From a bacterium (GTDB lineage: Bacteria; Thermosulfidibacterota; Thermosulfidibacteria; Thermosulfidibacterales; JALWSI01): a DNA stretch of 7,563 nt. Below, in pieces: positions 1 through 6,876 of the stretch (the stretch's first letter is position 1; each line of letters opens with the position of its first letter). Location of the stretch: NCBI GenBank assembly GCA_027080315.1, contig JALWSI010000070.1, forward strand, positions 1 through 7,563, in the 5' to 3' direction. The position numbers and the translations under genes are program-made. The notes below the pieces were generated by a model, which was not told the origin of the DNA, searched no databases, and saw only the letters and a list, made by a program, of their open reading frames with translations.

Positions 1-95
1 ATGTGGGTAAAGAGGTTGAAAGCGTCTTCCGCAAGATCTTCAGCGAAGGCGAGGCTGGAATCCACTGCTACGGCTACAAGTGCCGTTTAGTTTAA
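1..95 (+). CDS. 3' end of an unrecognised protein-coding gene (5' truncated by window edge)
   Basis: An open frame enters from the left edge; the first full codon is at position 3 and the TAA stop is at 93-95. The visible tail is about 30 residues and ends [12 protein letters not shown]. It has a mixed-charge helix-like stretch followed by a Cys- and Tyr-containing C-terminus. I do not recognise the family. The support for a real gene is the amino acid composition and the strong terminator that begins 25 bases after the stop, which is the normal arrangement for the last gene of a transcript. The two cysteines (HCYGYKC) could be structural or metal-binding, but with so little sequence this is only a remark. 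Confidence 0.5.
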   Translation, partial: VGKEVESVFRKIFSEGEAGIHCYGYKCRLV

Positions 96-119
96 CCCCA
101 ACACCCAACCCCCCTACGC

Positions 120-147
120 AGGGGAGGGCATACGCCCTCCCCTTTTT
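120..147 (+). terminator. Rho-independent terminator
   Basis: GGGGAGGGC (121-129) pairs perfectly with GCCCTCCCC (134-142) around the four-base loop ATAC. An extra A-T pair (120/143) and a run of five T (143-147) follow. The stem is very GC-rich. It lies 25 bases after the stop of the partial gene at the left edge and insulates the downstream small gene from it. Confidence 0.9.
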
Positions 148-198
148 GTATGATCTGTGGTAATAAAGAATCAGAACCTGCAGTTGGGAGGAGAAGGT

Positions 199-444
199 AT
201 GAAGGTTAGTCCAAACAAGTTCTACTGGGTCACCATGGAGGTGGGAGACTGGAAGAGAAAGGGCCGCTGCTCTCACCTGAAGATGAAAAGAACCTCAGAG
301 GATCCCCCTACCTACGTGGTGCAGTTCTTTGACTTTGAAAGCCACCGGCAGATAGAGGGTACCTTGGTTGAAGAAGGGGAAGAGCATATGCTCTTCTCTA
401 TTGGAGGGGAAAAGTTCTACCGCTTTGAAGAGTTTAAAGGGTAG
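199..444 (+). CDS. small uncharacterised protein, 81 aa
   Basis: I do not recognise this family. The ATG at 199 is chosen because a strong Shine-Dalgarno sequence (GGGAGGAG, 186-193) sits just upstream. A longer in-frame GTG start at 157 has no binding site and lies almost on the preceding terminator. The protein has a basic first half (WKRKGRCSHLKMKR, residues 17-30) and an acidic second half (EGTLVEEGEEH, residues 53-63). Alternating hydrophobic and polar residues (YVVQFFDFE, MLFSIGGEKFYRFEEF) suggest a small beta-rich fold. There is no signal peptide or membrane segment, and a single cysteine at residue 24. The gene stands alone between two terminators, with a tRNA gene downstream. I see no convincing promoter in the 50 bases upstream. 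Codon use matches the neighbouring pan genes, so it looks native and expressed. Confidence 0.75.
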   Translation: MKVSPNKFYWVTMEVGDWKRKGRCSHLKMKRTSEDPPTYVVQFFDFESHRQIEGTLVEEGEEHMLFSIGGEKFYRFEEFKG

Positions 445-449
445 GAAAG

Positions 450-473
450 AAGGGCACAGGCCCCTTGCTTTTT
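450..473 (+). terminator. possible Rho-independent terminator after the small gene
   Basis: AAGGG (450-454) can pair with CCCTT (462-466), or GGGC with GCCC in a shifted register, followed by a five-T run at 469-473. The stem is short, but it lies just 5 bases past the stop codon of the 81-residue gene and before the tRNA, where a terminator would be expected. Confidence 0.45.
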
Positions 474-513
474 AGGAGGGAATTGGGGATTATTGGCCCC
501 GCTTGTGACAAGC

Positions 514-568
<55 letters not shown>

Positions 569-590
<22 letters not shown>

Positions 591-967
591 GGAAGCTTCT
601 CGTCAAAGGTCAATAGCTTACACCCATAGGCTTCGCTTTTAACCCAGATAAGGCAATCCAGAAGACTAAGTCCAGAACCTTGTTCAAAACGGTTCAAGGC
701 CTCAAGCAATAGCCTTTTGTCTTTATTCTCCACACCTTTGTAAAGAATTAGCTCCCTTAAAGCTGTAGCCACCTCTTTGGGGGGAACTGAATAAACCTTG
801 GTCAGCACATAGAAGGTTTCAAGTATCACCTCAGCCGGTATTATTGCCTTCTGCCTTCCATCTCTGAGTTCCGAGAAGAATGGAGAGATCTTTCGGTACT
901 GCTCCTGGTTATCCGCCAAAAAGTAACGGAGGATCACATTGGTATCAGGGATCTTCTTTGTACTCAT
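569..967 (-). CDS. vapC: PIN-domain ribonuclease toxin, VapC family
   Basis: This is a 132-residue single-domain PIN protein, the usual size for VapC toxins, which are Mg-dependent RNases that cut tRNA or rRNA and are silenced by the partner antitoxin. The acidic catalytic positions of the family are visible: Asp8 in the opening DTN motif, Glu46/Glu50 in PAEVILE, Asp104 in LLDCLIW, and Asp122 in TFDEKL. The ATG at 967 lies inside the 3' end of vapB (23-base overlap), so the two genes are translationally coupled. After TFDEKL the family core is essentially complete. The last seven residues, PGAPERT, and the stop codon are almost entirely antisense to the 3' end of tRNA-Arg, with the TGA formed by the complement of the T loop. 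The toxin looks catalytically intact. The family assignment is secure, but its RNA target cannot be read from the sequence. Confidence 0.92.
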
Positions 968-1187
968 GGGTCACCTTTTCCCAGGCTATCTCCCTCTCCT
1001 CTTTAAAAGAGATAAGGCCCTTGGCATACCTCTTAAAGACCCCACCAAGATCCCTCACCGGCTCCAAAACTATCTTTTCATTTTCAATTCTGAACCTCAC
1101 CACATCGCTACCTAGCATATCCCTCATCTTCTTAGGAATGGTGACCTGTCCTTTAGATGTTATCTTGGCCATAACCTCCATTTTCAT
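945..1187 (-). CDS. vapB: AbrB/SpoVT-type antitoxin and autorepressor, VapB family
   Basis: This is a protein of up to 80 residues with an N-terminal swapped-hairpin AbrB/SpoVT DNA-binding domain. The hallmark stretch KITSKGQVTIPKKMRDMLG occupies residues 8-26. The C-terminal half (GGVFKRYAKGLISFKEEREIAWEKV) is the kind of segment that wraps the PIN toxin and blocks its active site in characterised VapBC complexes. Three ATG codons compete as the start: 1187, 1181 and 1172. GGAGG is 8 bases before the ATG at 1181, and a second purine block (GGAGGAGG) is 10 bases before the ATG at 1187, so either could be used. The gene is first in the vapBC operon and overlaps vapC by 23 bases. A strong promoter and a palindrome lie directly upstream, consistent with autorepression by VapB or VapBC. 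Confidence 0.92.
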   Translation of the reverse strand: MKMEVMAKITSKGQVTIPKKMRDMLGSDVVRFRIENEKIVLEPVRDLGGVFKRYAKGLISFKEEREIAWEKVTHEYKEDP

Positions 1188-1204
1188 TACCTCCAGACCT
1201 CCTC

Positions 1205-1226
1205 CTTACCTTTAAGTATAGGTAAG
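1205..1226. promoter_or_regulatory. perfect inverted repeat overlapping the vapBC -10 box (candidate VapB operator)
   Basis: CTTACCT (1205-1211) and AGGTAAG (1220-1226) are perfect 7-base inverted arms separated by 8 bases. The arms flank and touch the TATACT -10 element and cover the expected transcription start. AbrB-type antitoxins bind palindromes at their own promoters, so binding here would block RNA polymerase. The palindrome is seen directly; its function as operator is inference from position and family. Confidence 0.7.
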
Positions 1227-1243
1227 ACGATCTCAGAGGTCAA
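1215..1243 (-). promoter_or_regulatory. sigma-70-type promoter of vapBC
   Basis: Read on the minus strand, TTGACC (1243-1238) and TATACT (1220-1215) match the -35 and -10 consensus at five of six positions each, separated by exactly 17 bases. The -10 box ends 28 bases before the outermost vapB start codon. No other vapBC promoter candidate of comparable quality is seen. The -35 hexamer overlaps the stop codon of the transposase remnant. Confidence 0.82.
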
Positions 1244-1350
1244 GTCGCTTCGGTGCGTGGGTTATTGCGAAGTGGAGTACGATCCCATCTAACAAGCCAC
1301 ACTATCTGCTGCCTGAACTCCAATGGGTACCCCTTGTCTCCTCTCGGCAT
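1240..1350 (-). pseudogene. remnant of IS3-type transposase OrfA N-terminus
   Basis: This short frame of 36 codons is read on the minus strand from the ATG at 1350 to the TGA at 1242-1240. It begins MPRGDKGYPLEFRQQIVWLV and continues RWDRTP. The pattern PRG..GYPLEFR.QIV.LVR.GRTP resembles the helix-turn-helix N-terminus of IS3-family OrfA proteins, which are normally about 90-100 residues long. After RTP the resemblance stops and the frame closes ten residues later, so only about the first quarter of OrfA remains. No OrfB, no second IS end and no clear terminal inverted repeats are visible, so the element is dead. There is no good ribosome binding site. Its stop codon overlaps the -35 box of vapBC, so the break in the transposase coincides with the vapBC promoter edge. 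Recognition is from memory of the family pattern. Confidence 0.65.
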
Positions 1351-1380
1351 AATGGACAGCTGCTAAGTCAATAACCTGGG

Positions 1381-1848
1381 CTAACTCATCTCCTGATACT
1401 CAGGGACTATCTCTCTCAGCTTCGCCTTGATTCCCTCGCCATCAAGTCGTCGCGCCAAGGTCCTAAGCTCTTCTATCTCGTCTATGAGCCAAGCCCTGAA
1501 TCTCTCTCTGGTGCCGTGTCCGTACCACTCACCATTGGCCTTCAACACCATGAGCTTGTCGTGAATGATGGAGACTATCCTTTCCCCCTCGGTGATAAGC
1601 TCTTCATACAGCTTCTCTCCAGGCCTAAGACCCGTGAAGACAATCTCCACATCCCTCCCAGGCTCTTTGCCACAGAACCTGATGAGATCCTCTGCCAGCT
1701 TGGCAATCTTAACCGGAGTACCCATGTCCAATATGAAGATCTCTCCTTCTTCCCCTAAGGCACCGGCCTGAAGAATGAGCTGACACACCTCAGAGATGCT
1801 CATGAAGAAGCAGGTTCTTACACCAACGAATTTTTTAAATTTCACCAA
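1381..1848 (-). pseudogene. C-terminal fragment of a CapD/FlaA1-type nucleotide-sugar 4,6-dehydratase
   Basis: The frame encodes the C-terminal region of membrane-linked polysaccharide-biosynthesis proteins of the CapD/WbpM/FlaA1 group, which act on UDP-GlcNAc-type sugars in surface-polysaccharide synthesis. Family-like stretches in order are FFMSISEVCQLILQAGALG (residues 14-32), GEIFILDMGTPVKIAKLAEDLIRF (35-58), FTGLRPGEKLYEEL (71-84) and the closing LREIVPEY (144-151). Full-length proteins of this group are commonly around 600 residues and carry membrane helices and a Rossmann nucleotide-binding domain. None of that is present upstream, so at most a quarter survives. Recognisable similarity begins near position 1818. 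The ten codons before it, starting at a TTG, are AT-rich and unrelated. No ribosome binding site is seen. The C-terminus and stop are intact, so the break is at the 5' end. It is most likely a non-functional deletion remnant. Confidence 0.8.
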
Positions 1849-1855
1849 ACCACCC

Positions 1856-1884
1856 TTGACCTGTGAGGCAAGAATGGGTAGGTA
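1856..1884 (+). promoter_or_regulatory. weak candidate promoter for the panB leader
   Basis: TTGACC (1856-1861) is a good -35 box, preceded by the AT-rich tract AATTTTTTAAATTT (1829-1842). A 17-base spacer leads to TAGGTA (1879-1884), which matches the -10 consensus poorly; TAAGAA (1883-1888) is an alternative with a spacer that is too long. Some promoter must lie upstream of the leader terminator if that terminator is an attenuator, and this is the best site I see. Confidence 0.3.
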
Positions 1885-1889
1885 AGAAT
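1867..1889 (+). repeat. short direct repeat GGYAAGAAT upstream of panB
   Basis: GGCAAGAAT (1867-1875) and GGTAAGAAT (1881-1889) match at eight of nine bases with a 14-base period. They lie at the likely promoter or start of the panB leader. They could be tandem protein-binding half-sites or chance. Confidence 0.35.
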
Positions 1890-1913
1890 CACCGCTTGGA
1901 TCTTGCGGATGCG

Positions 1914-1967
1914 GGACCGAGACGGGCTATTTGTGGGGTTAGAGTATTCAAAGGCCTCCCTCGGTCC
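1914..1967 (+). promoter_or_regulatory. possible antiterminator pairing in the panB leader
   Basis: GGACCGAG (1914-1921) is perfectly complementary, over 8 bases, to CTCGGTCC (1960-1967). The latter contains the whole loop and the last stem base on the 5' side of the panB terminator. The two pairings share the same bases, so they could be mutually exclusive, as in transcription attenuators, or form a loop pseudoknot. A small competing hairpin, CCG-AGA-CGG (1917-1925), could hide the upstream arm. The complementarity is seen directly; a regulatory role is inference. Confidence 0.45.
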
Positions 1968-1981
1968 GGGAGGCCTTTTTT
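1950..1981 (+). terminator. Rho-independent terminator (attenuator candidate) directly before panB
   Basis: AAGGCCTCCC (1951-1960) pairs perfectly with GGGAGGCCTT (1968-1977), with one more A-T pair (1950/1978) and loop TCGGTCC. A run of six T (1976-1981) follows. The T tract is on the plus strand only. No plus-strand gene precedes it for more than 1.3 kb, so the transcript it ends is either the panB leader itself or a small non-coding RNA. It stops 12 bases before the panB start codon. Confidence 0.88.
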
Positions 1982-1993
1982 ATTGGGGGAGAG

Positions 1994-2794
1994 ATGAGCA
2001 GAGTTACGGTTTTGAAGCTGAAAGAGATGAAAGCGGCTAACGAGAAGATAGCCATGCTAACAGCCTACGACTATCCCTTCGCCAGCATAGTGGACGAGGC
2101 AGGTATTGAGATCATCTTAGTGGGCGACTCCTTAGGCATGGTGGTGCTGGGTTACGATTCCACCATTCCAGTCACCTTAGACGACACAATCCGCCACACG
2201 CAGGCTGTGGTTAGAGGCACCAAGAACGCCATGGTGGTGGCAGACATGCCCTTCTTAACCTACCAGGTGAGCCCCTCCCAGGCCCTTATGAACGCGGGCA
2301 GGCTCATTCAGGAAGGCGGAGCCCAGGCGGTGAAGCTGGAAGGAGGGCGAGAGGTGGCCAATACGGTTCACACCATTGTGTCTGCAGGAATACCTGTGAT
2401 GGGACACCTCGGCCTCACTCCACAGTCTGTGCATCAACTCGGTGGTTACAAGGTACAGGGCAGAACAGAGGAGGCTGCTAAGAGACTGAAAGAGGACGCC
2501 CTTATCCTTCAGGAGGCAGGAGCCTTCTCCCTTGTACTTGAGGCTGTGCCTATGGAGCTGGCCAAGGAGGTGACAGAGGAACTTAACATCCCCACCATAG
2601 GCATAGGTGCAGGACCCCACTGCGACGGACAGGTGCTGGTGCTCCACGATCTTTTGGGAGTGTTTCAAAAGTTCACACCCAAGTTTGTGAAGAGGTACGC
2701 CGAACTGGGAAAGATGGCCAAGGAGGCCATTGAGGAGTACCGTAAAGATGTTAAAGAGGGCAAGTTTCCAACAGAAGAGCACAGCTACAGGTGA
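1994..2794 (+). CDS. panB: 3-methyl-2-oxobutanoate hydroxymethyltransferase (ketopantoate synthase)
   Basis: PanB transfers a hydroxymethyl group from 5,10-methylene-tetrahydrofolate to alpha-ketoisovalerate, the first committed step of pantothenate synthesis, in the cytoplasm. The 266-residue length is normal for this TIM-barrel family. Metal-binding and catalytic residues are in place: Asp45 in VGDSLG, Asp84 in VVADMPF, Glu116 in KLEGG, and the catalytic base Glu183 in VLEAVP. Other signature stretches are [10 protein letters not shown] (21-30), HLGLTPQSV (138-146) and TIGIGAGP (201-208). The ATG at 1994 follows the purine block GGGGGAGAG. panB opens the panBCD operon and meets panC at its stop codon. 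An intrinsic terminator just upstream suggests that entry into the operon is controlled by attenuation. Confidence 0.97.
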   Translation: MSRVTVLKLKEMKAANEKIAMLTAYDYPFASIVDEAGIEIILVGDSLGMVVLGYDSTIPVTLDDTIRHTQAVVRGTKNAMVVADMPFLTYQVSPSQALMNAGRLIQEGGAQAVKLEGGREVANTVHTIVSAGIPVMGHLGLTPQSVHQLGGYKVQGRTEEAAKRLKEDALILQEAGAFSLVLEAVPMELAKEVTEELNIPTIGIGAGPHCDGQVLVLHDLLGVFQKFTPKFVKRYAELGKMAKEAIEEYRKDVKEGKFPTEEHSYR

Positions 2795-2799
2795 AAGCC

Positions 2800-3654
2800 A
2801 TGAAGTTGGTACCCACAATAGGCGAGATGAAAGCCCTAAGCTCCTCGTGGAGAAAAGATGGAGAGACTATAGGCTTTGTGCCCACCATGGGATACCTCCA
2901 CGAGGGCCATCTGAGCCTGGTTAGAGAGTCTGTTAAGCAGTGCTCAAAAACCGTGGTGAGTATCTTTGTAAACCCAACCCAGTTTGGCCCCGGTGAAGAC
3001 TTTGAACGGTACCCAAGGGACACCGAAAGGGATCTGGGTCTGCTTGAACCTTTGGGGGTGGACGCTGTCTTTATCCCTGAGGTGAAGGAGTTTTACCCAG
3101 AAGGATATCAAACCTACGTGGAGGTGACAGAAATCACCAACCGCCTCTGCGGTCTCTCGCGGCCAGGACACTTCAGGGGGGTCACCACGGTGTGCTGCAA
3201 GCTCTTCAACATCGTATCTCCCCATAAGGCGTTCTTCGGGAAGAAGGACTTTCAGCAGTTCACGGTTCTGAAGCGGATGGTTGATGACCTTGCCATGGAC
3301 TTAGAGATAGTCCCCATGCCCATAGTGAGAGAGCCCGATGGTTTGGCCATGAGTTCCCGTAACACCTATCTCTCTCCAAAGGAGAGAGAGGCGGCTTTAT
3401 GCCTTTCAAAGAGCCTCAAAGAGGCCCAGAGGCTCTTCAGCTCAGGGGAACGGGACGCAAATAAGATAAGAGAGGCGGTGAAAAAGATAATTGAGTCTGA
3501 GCCACTTGCAGAGATAGACTACGTATCTGTGTGTGATCCCTACTCTTTTGACGAGGTGGATAAGGTAGAGAGAGGAACCCTTGTGGCCCTGGCGGTTAAG
3601 ATTGGGCCCGCAAGGTTGATTGATAACACCCAGCTTGGAGTTGACGAGATCTGA
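2800..3654 (+). CDS. panC: pantothenate synthetase (pantoate--beta-alanine ligase)
   Basis: PanC joins pantoate and beta-alanine using ATP through a pantoyl-adenylate, giving pantothenate. It is a cytosolic member of the nucleotidyltransferase superfamily. From the ATG at 2800 it has 284 residues, the usual family length. The HxGH motif is HEGH (34-37) within [22 protein letters not shown] (56-62), FGKKDFQQ (146-153) and the KMSKS-like MSSRNTYLS (184-192) are all present. I prefer ATG 2800 because AGGTGA (2788-2793) is an ideal ribosome binding site six bases upstream. An alternative GTG at 2791 would overlap the panB stop by four bases and add MKA, but has no clear binding site. Either way the gene is translationally coupled to panB. 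Confidence 0.96.
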   Translation: MKLVPTIGEMKALSSSWRKDGETIGFVPTMGYLHEGHLSLVRESVKQCSKTVVSIFVNPTQFGPGEDFERYPRDTERDLGLLEPLGVDAVFIPEVKEFYPEGYQTYVEVTEITNRLCGLSRPGHFRGVTTVCCKLFNIVSPHKAFFGKKDFQQFTVLKRMVDDLAMDLEIVPMPIVREPDGLAMSSRNTYLSPKEREAALCLSKSLKEAQRLFSSGERDANKIREAVKKIIESEPLAEIDYVSVCDPYSFDEVDKVERGTLVALAVKIGPARLIDNTQLGVDEI

Positions 3655-3665
3655 GGAGGAGACCC

Positions 3666-4055
3666 ATGAGGCGCAAAATGTTTCTTGCAAAGATACACCG
3701 TGCCACCGTAACAGAGGCAAATCTGAACTACGAGGGGAGTATAACCATTGACTCTGCCCTGTTAGAGGCCAGCGGGATACTTCCCTGGGAGATGGTTGAT
3801 ATCTGGAACATCACCAACGGTGAGAGATTTCAAACATATGTGATTGCAGGGGAACCCAACTCAGGGGTGATCTGCCTAAACGGAGCCGCAGCCAGAAAGG
3901 TGTCAGTGGGAGACAAAGTGATCATCGCGGCATCTGCAGAGGTGGAGCACGAAGAGGCCCTTCAATGGCAACCCACTGTGGTAAAGGTTGACGATAACAA
4001 CAAGGTAGTGGAGGTCTCAAAGAAAGAGACCCCCTTCACCCTCTACGCAGCCTAA
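3666..4055 (+). CDS. panD: aspartate 1-decarboxylase proenzyme
   Basis: PanD decarboxylates L-aspartate to beta-alanine, the second substrate of PanC. It is made as an inactive chain that cuts itself before a serine, which becomes the pyruvoyl cofactor. The cleavage site Gly24-Ser25 is visible in YEGS, so the beta chain would be residues 1-24 and the alpha chain 25-129. The family's Lys9, Arg54 and Tyr58, implicated in substrate binding and catalysis, are all in their standard positions. So are the surrounding motifs (MFLAKIHRATVTEA, GERFQTYVI, NGAAARKVSVGDKVII). The ATG at 3666 follows GAGGAGGAG, which overlaps the panC stop codon. A second ATG at 3678 is in frame but is less well placed, and starting there would shift the standard residue numbering. 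Having panD last in the operon makes the pathway self-sufficient for beta-alanine. Confidence 0.97.
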   Translation: MRRKMFLAKIHRATVTEANLNYEGSITIDSALLEASGILPWEMVDIWNITNGERFQTYVIAGEPNSGVICLNGAAARKVSVGDKVIIAASAEVEHEEALQWQPTVVKVDDNNKVVEVSKKETPFTLYAA

Positions 4056-4070
4056 ATCCACCAAAGCAAA

Positions 4071-4097
4071 AAGGGGCCAACAAAAGTTGGCCCCCTT
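4071..4097. terminator. bidirectional terminator shared by panBCD and the atp operon
   Basis: GGGGCCAAC (4073-4081) pairs perfectly with GTTGGCCCC (4086-4094) around the loop AAAA. On the minus strand the stem is followed by TTTTTGCTTT, a good terminator tail for atpC. On the plus strand the tail (CTTCTAGTTTCTTTTA) is less uniform but T-rich and serves panD. It sits in the 75-base gap between the convergent panD and atpC stop codons. Confidence 0.88.
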
Positions 4098-4130
4098 CTA
4101 GTTTCTTTTAATCCGCTTTAACCCGCAAAC

Positions 4131-4532
4131 CTAAAAGAGCTTGAGCCTTGCCTGAAGCCTCTCAATCTGCTTGCGGATAGAATCCACCTCTTCAGGAGAG
4201 AGCCCTGTCTGCTGCAGCTTGCCTGAAAGCTCCTGCACCTCGGCCTTCACCTTCTCTGGATCAATATCTGAGCGTTTCTCGGCAAACTCTGTTAAGATCA
4301 ACACTTTATCTGGTCTAACCTCAGCATAGCCCCAGCCAACGGCAAGCTCCTCCTTTGAGCCCTGGGCCTCGTAAGAGAGCTTTCCAGGTCTGATGGGAGT
4401 GAGAAAGGGGGTGTGGTTGGGCAGCACTCCAAACTCTCCCTCGGCACCGGGAACAGTCACAGAGGCCACCTCCTGGGATACCGCCAGGGCCTTGGGGGTG
4501 GCTATCTCCAGCTGCAGGCCTTGGGCGGCCAT
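4131..4532 (-). CDS. atpC: F1F0 ATP synthase epsilon subunit
   Basis: Epsilon is part of the central rotor stalk with gamma; it links the F1 head to the c-ring, and its C-terminal helices can inhibit ATP hydrolysis. The protein has 133 residues. The N-terminal beta-sandwich carries the family pattern VPGAEGEFGVLPNHTPFLTPIRPG (residues 28-51) and GGYAEV-like GWGYAEVRPDKVLILTEFAE (67-86). The C-terminal part (about 88-133) is a charged, predominantly helical hairpin (DPEKVKAEVQELSGKL and PEEVDSIRKQIERLQARLKL). The ATG at 4532 lies three bases after the atpD stop, with GAGGTG in the last atpD codons as ribosome binding site. It is the last gene of the operon, followed by the shared terminator. 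Confidence 0.96.
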   Translation of the reverse strand: MAAQGLQLEIATPKALAVSQEVASVTVPGAEGEFGVLPNHTPFLTPIRPGKLSYEAQGSKEELAVGWGYAEVRPDKVLILTEFAEKRSDIDPEKVKAEVQELSGKLQQTGLSPEEVDSIRKQIERLQARLKLF

Positions 4533-4535
4533 GGC

Positions 4536-5969
<1,434 letters not shown>

Positions 5970-5988
5970 TTACTCCTTAAATCGTTTT

Positions 5989-6864
5989 TTACTGATTCAG
6001 AGCCTCAGCACCGCTCACCACCTCAAGGATCTCATTGGTGATGGATGCCTGTCTGGCCTTGTTGTAAACCAGAGTGAGGTTGTTGATAACCTCCTCCGCG
6101 TTGGTGGTTGCGTTGTCCATTGCGGTCATTCTCGCAGCGTGCTCGCTGGCAGCAGACTCTAACAACACCCTGTAGACCTCTGTTCTAAAGTAGAGGGGCA
6201 GAAGTTCGTTGAGGACTTCTTCTGCTGAAGGCTCATAAATGTAATCCACTGTGAGCTCTCCCTCTTTGGCCTCCATAGGCACTATGGGCAGAAGCTTCTC
6301 TAAGATCACATCCTGCCTGATGGCCGATTTGAACTCGTTGTACACCACCGACACGGTGTCCCACTCTCCATTCACGTACTTCGCAGTTATGAGATCGGCC
6401 ACCTGGGCAGCATCTTCGTACTTAACGGTCTTTGAGAAGATATCCCCCAAGGTATGCACCACGGTGTACTGGGGTCTTCTTGAGAAGAAGTCTATTCCCC
6501 TGTTGCCCACAACAATGATCTCAACCTTACGCCCCTGGGCCTCCTCATCTCTAACAAAGGTCTCGGCTCTCTTCAGGATGTTGGTATTGAAGGCACCGCA
6601 CAACCCCCTGTCAGCGGTGACCACCACCAGACAGGTGTTTTGGGTCTCTTCCCGCTCTGCCAAAAGGGGATGAAGCTCTGGGTTTGCCCTCAAAGCCAAA
6701 GAGGCTATGAGCTCCTGCATCCTGAAGGCGTAGGGCCTTAGCTGCAGAATGCTCTCTTGGGCCTTACGCAGCTTAGCCCCCGCCACCAGGTACATGGTCT
6801 TGGTGATCTTCTGGGTGCTCTTTACGCTGCTGATCTTCCTTTTTATGTCTCTCATACTGGCCAT
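5989..6864 (-). CDS. atpG: F1F0 ATP synthase gamma subunit
   Basis: Gamma is the rotating shaft inside the alpha3beta3 ring. At 291 residues it has the family's normal length. The N-terminal helix ([36 protein letters not shown], residues 1-36, split by the Thr-Lys-rich turn) and the C-terminal helix ([49 protein letters not shown], from residue 241) together form the coiled coil. The central Rossmann-like domain contains the conserved [11 protein letters not shown] (83-93). The ATG at 6864 follows TAAGGAGG, where the TAA is also the atpA stop codon. MYLVAGAKL (24-32) replaces the more usual M-x-MVAAAKL; the change is mild. There is no extended insertion of the chloroplast regulatory kind. 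Confidence 0.97.
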   Translation of the reverse strand: MASMRDIKRKISSVKSTQKITKTMYLVAGAKLRKAQESILQLRPYAFRMQELIASLALRANPELHPLLAEREETQNTCLVVVTADRGLCGAFNTNILKRAETFVRDEEAQGRKVEIIVVGNRGIDFFSRRPQYTVVHTLGDIFSKTVKYEDAAQVADLITAKYVNGEWDTVSVVYNEFKSAIRQDVILEKLLPIVPMEAKEGELTVDYIYEPSAEEVLNELLPLYFRTEVYRVLLESAASEHAARMTAMDNATTNAEEVINNLTLVYNKARQASITNEILEVVSGAEALNQ

Positions 6865-6876
6865 GATCTGGCCTCC

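Noticed and set aside
157-198. Longer version of the small gene starting at GTG 157.
   Set aside because: There is no ribosome binding site before the GTG, whereas the ATG at 199 has an excellent one, and the extra residues lie almost against the terminator at 120-147.
465-493. Possible tRNA promoter: TTGCTT (465-470) with GATTAT (488-493), 17-base spacer.
   Set aside because: Only three and four of six bases match consensus, and the -35 lies within the T tract of the candidate terminator. It is too weak to call, although the tRNA must have some promoter nearby.
880-1215. Plus-strand open frame of 111 codons across vapB and the start of vapC.
   Set aside because: It is antisense to two well-supported genes, has no ribosome binding site and its residue composition is unlike a protein. 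It is a shadow frame.
1840-1862. Minus-strand AAGGGTGG at the end of the CapD-type fragment, resembling the start of a T-box sequence.
   Set aside because: The rest of the T-box consensus does not follow, it points away from any biosynthetic gene, and no specifier hairpin is seen.
1849-1926. Upstream extension of the CapD-type fragment: the minus-strand frame stays open to a TAG at 1929-1927.
   Set aside because: The added residues show no resemblance to the dehydratase family and no start codon with a binding site is present. The segment is better explained as the panB control region on the other strand.
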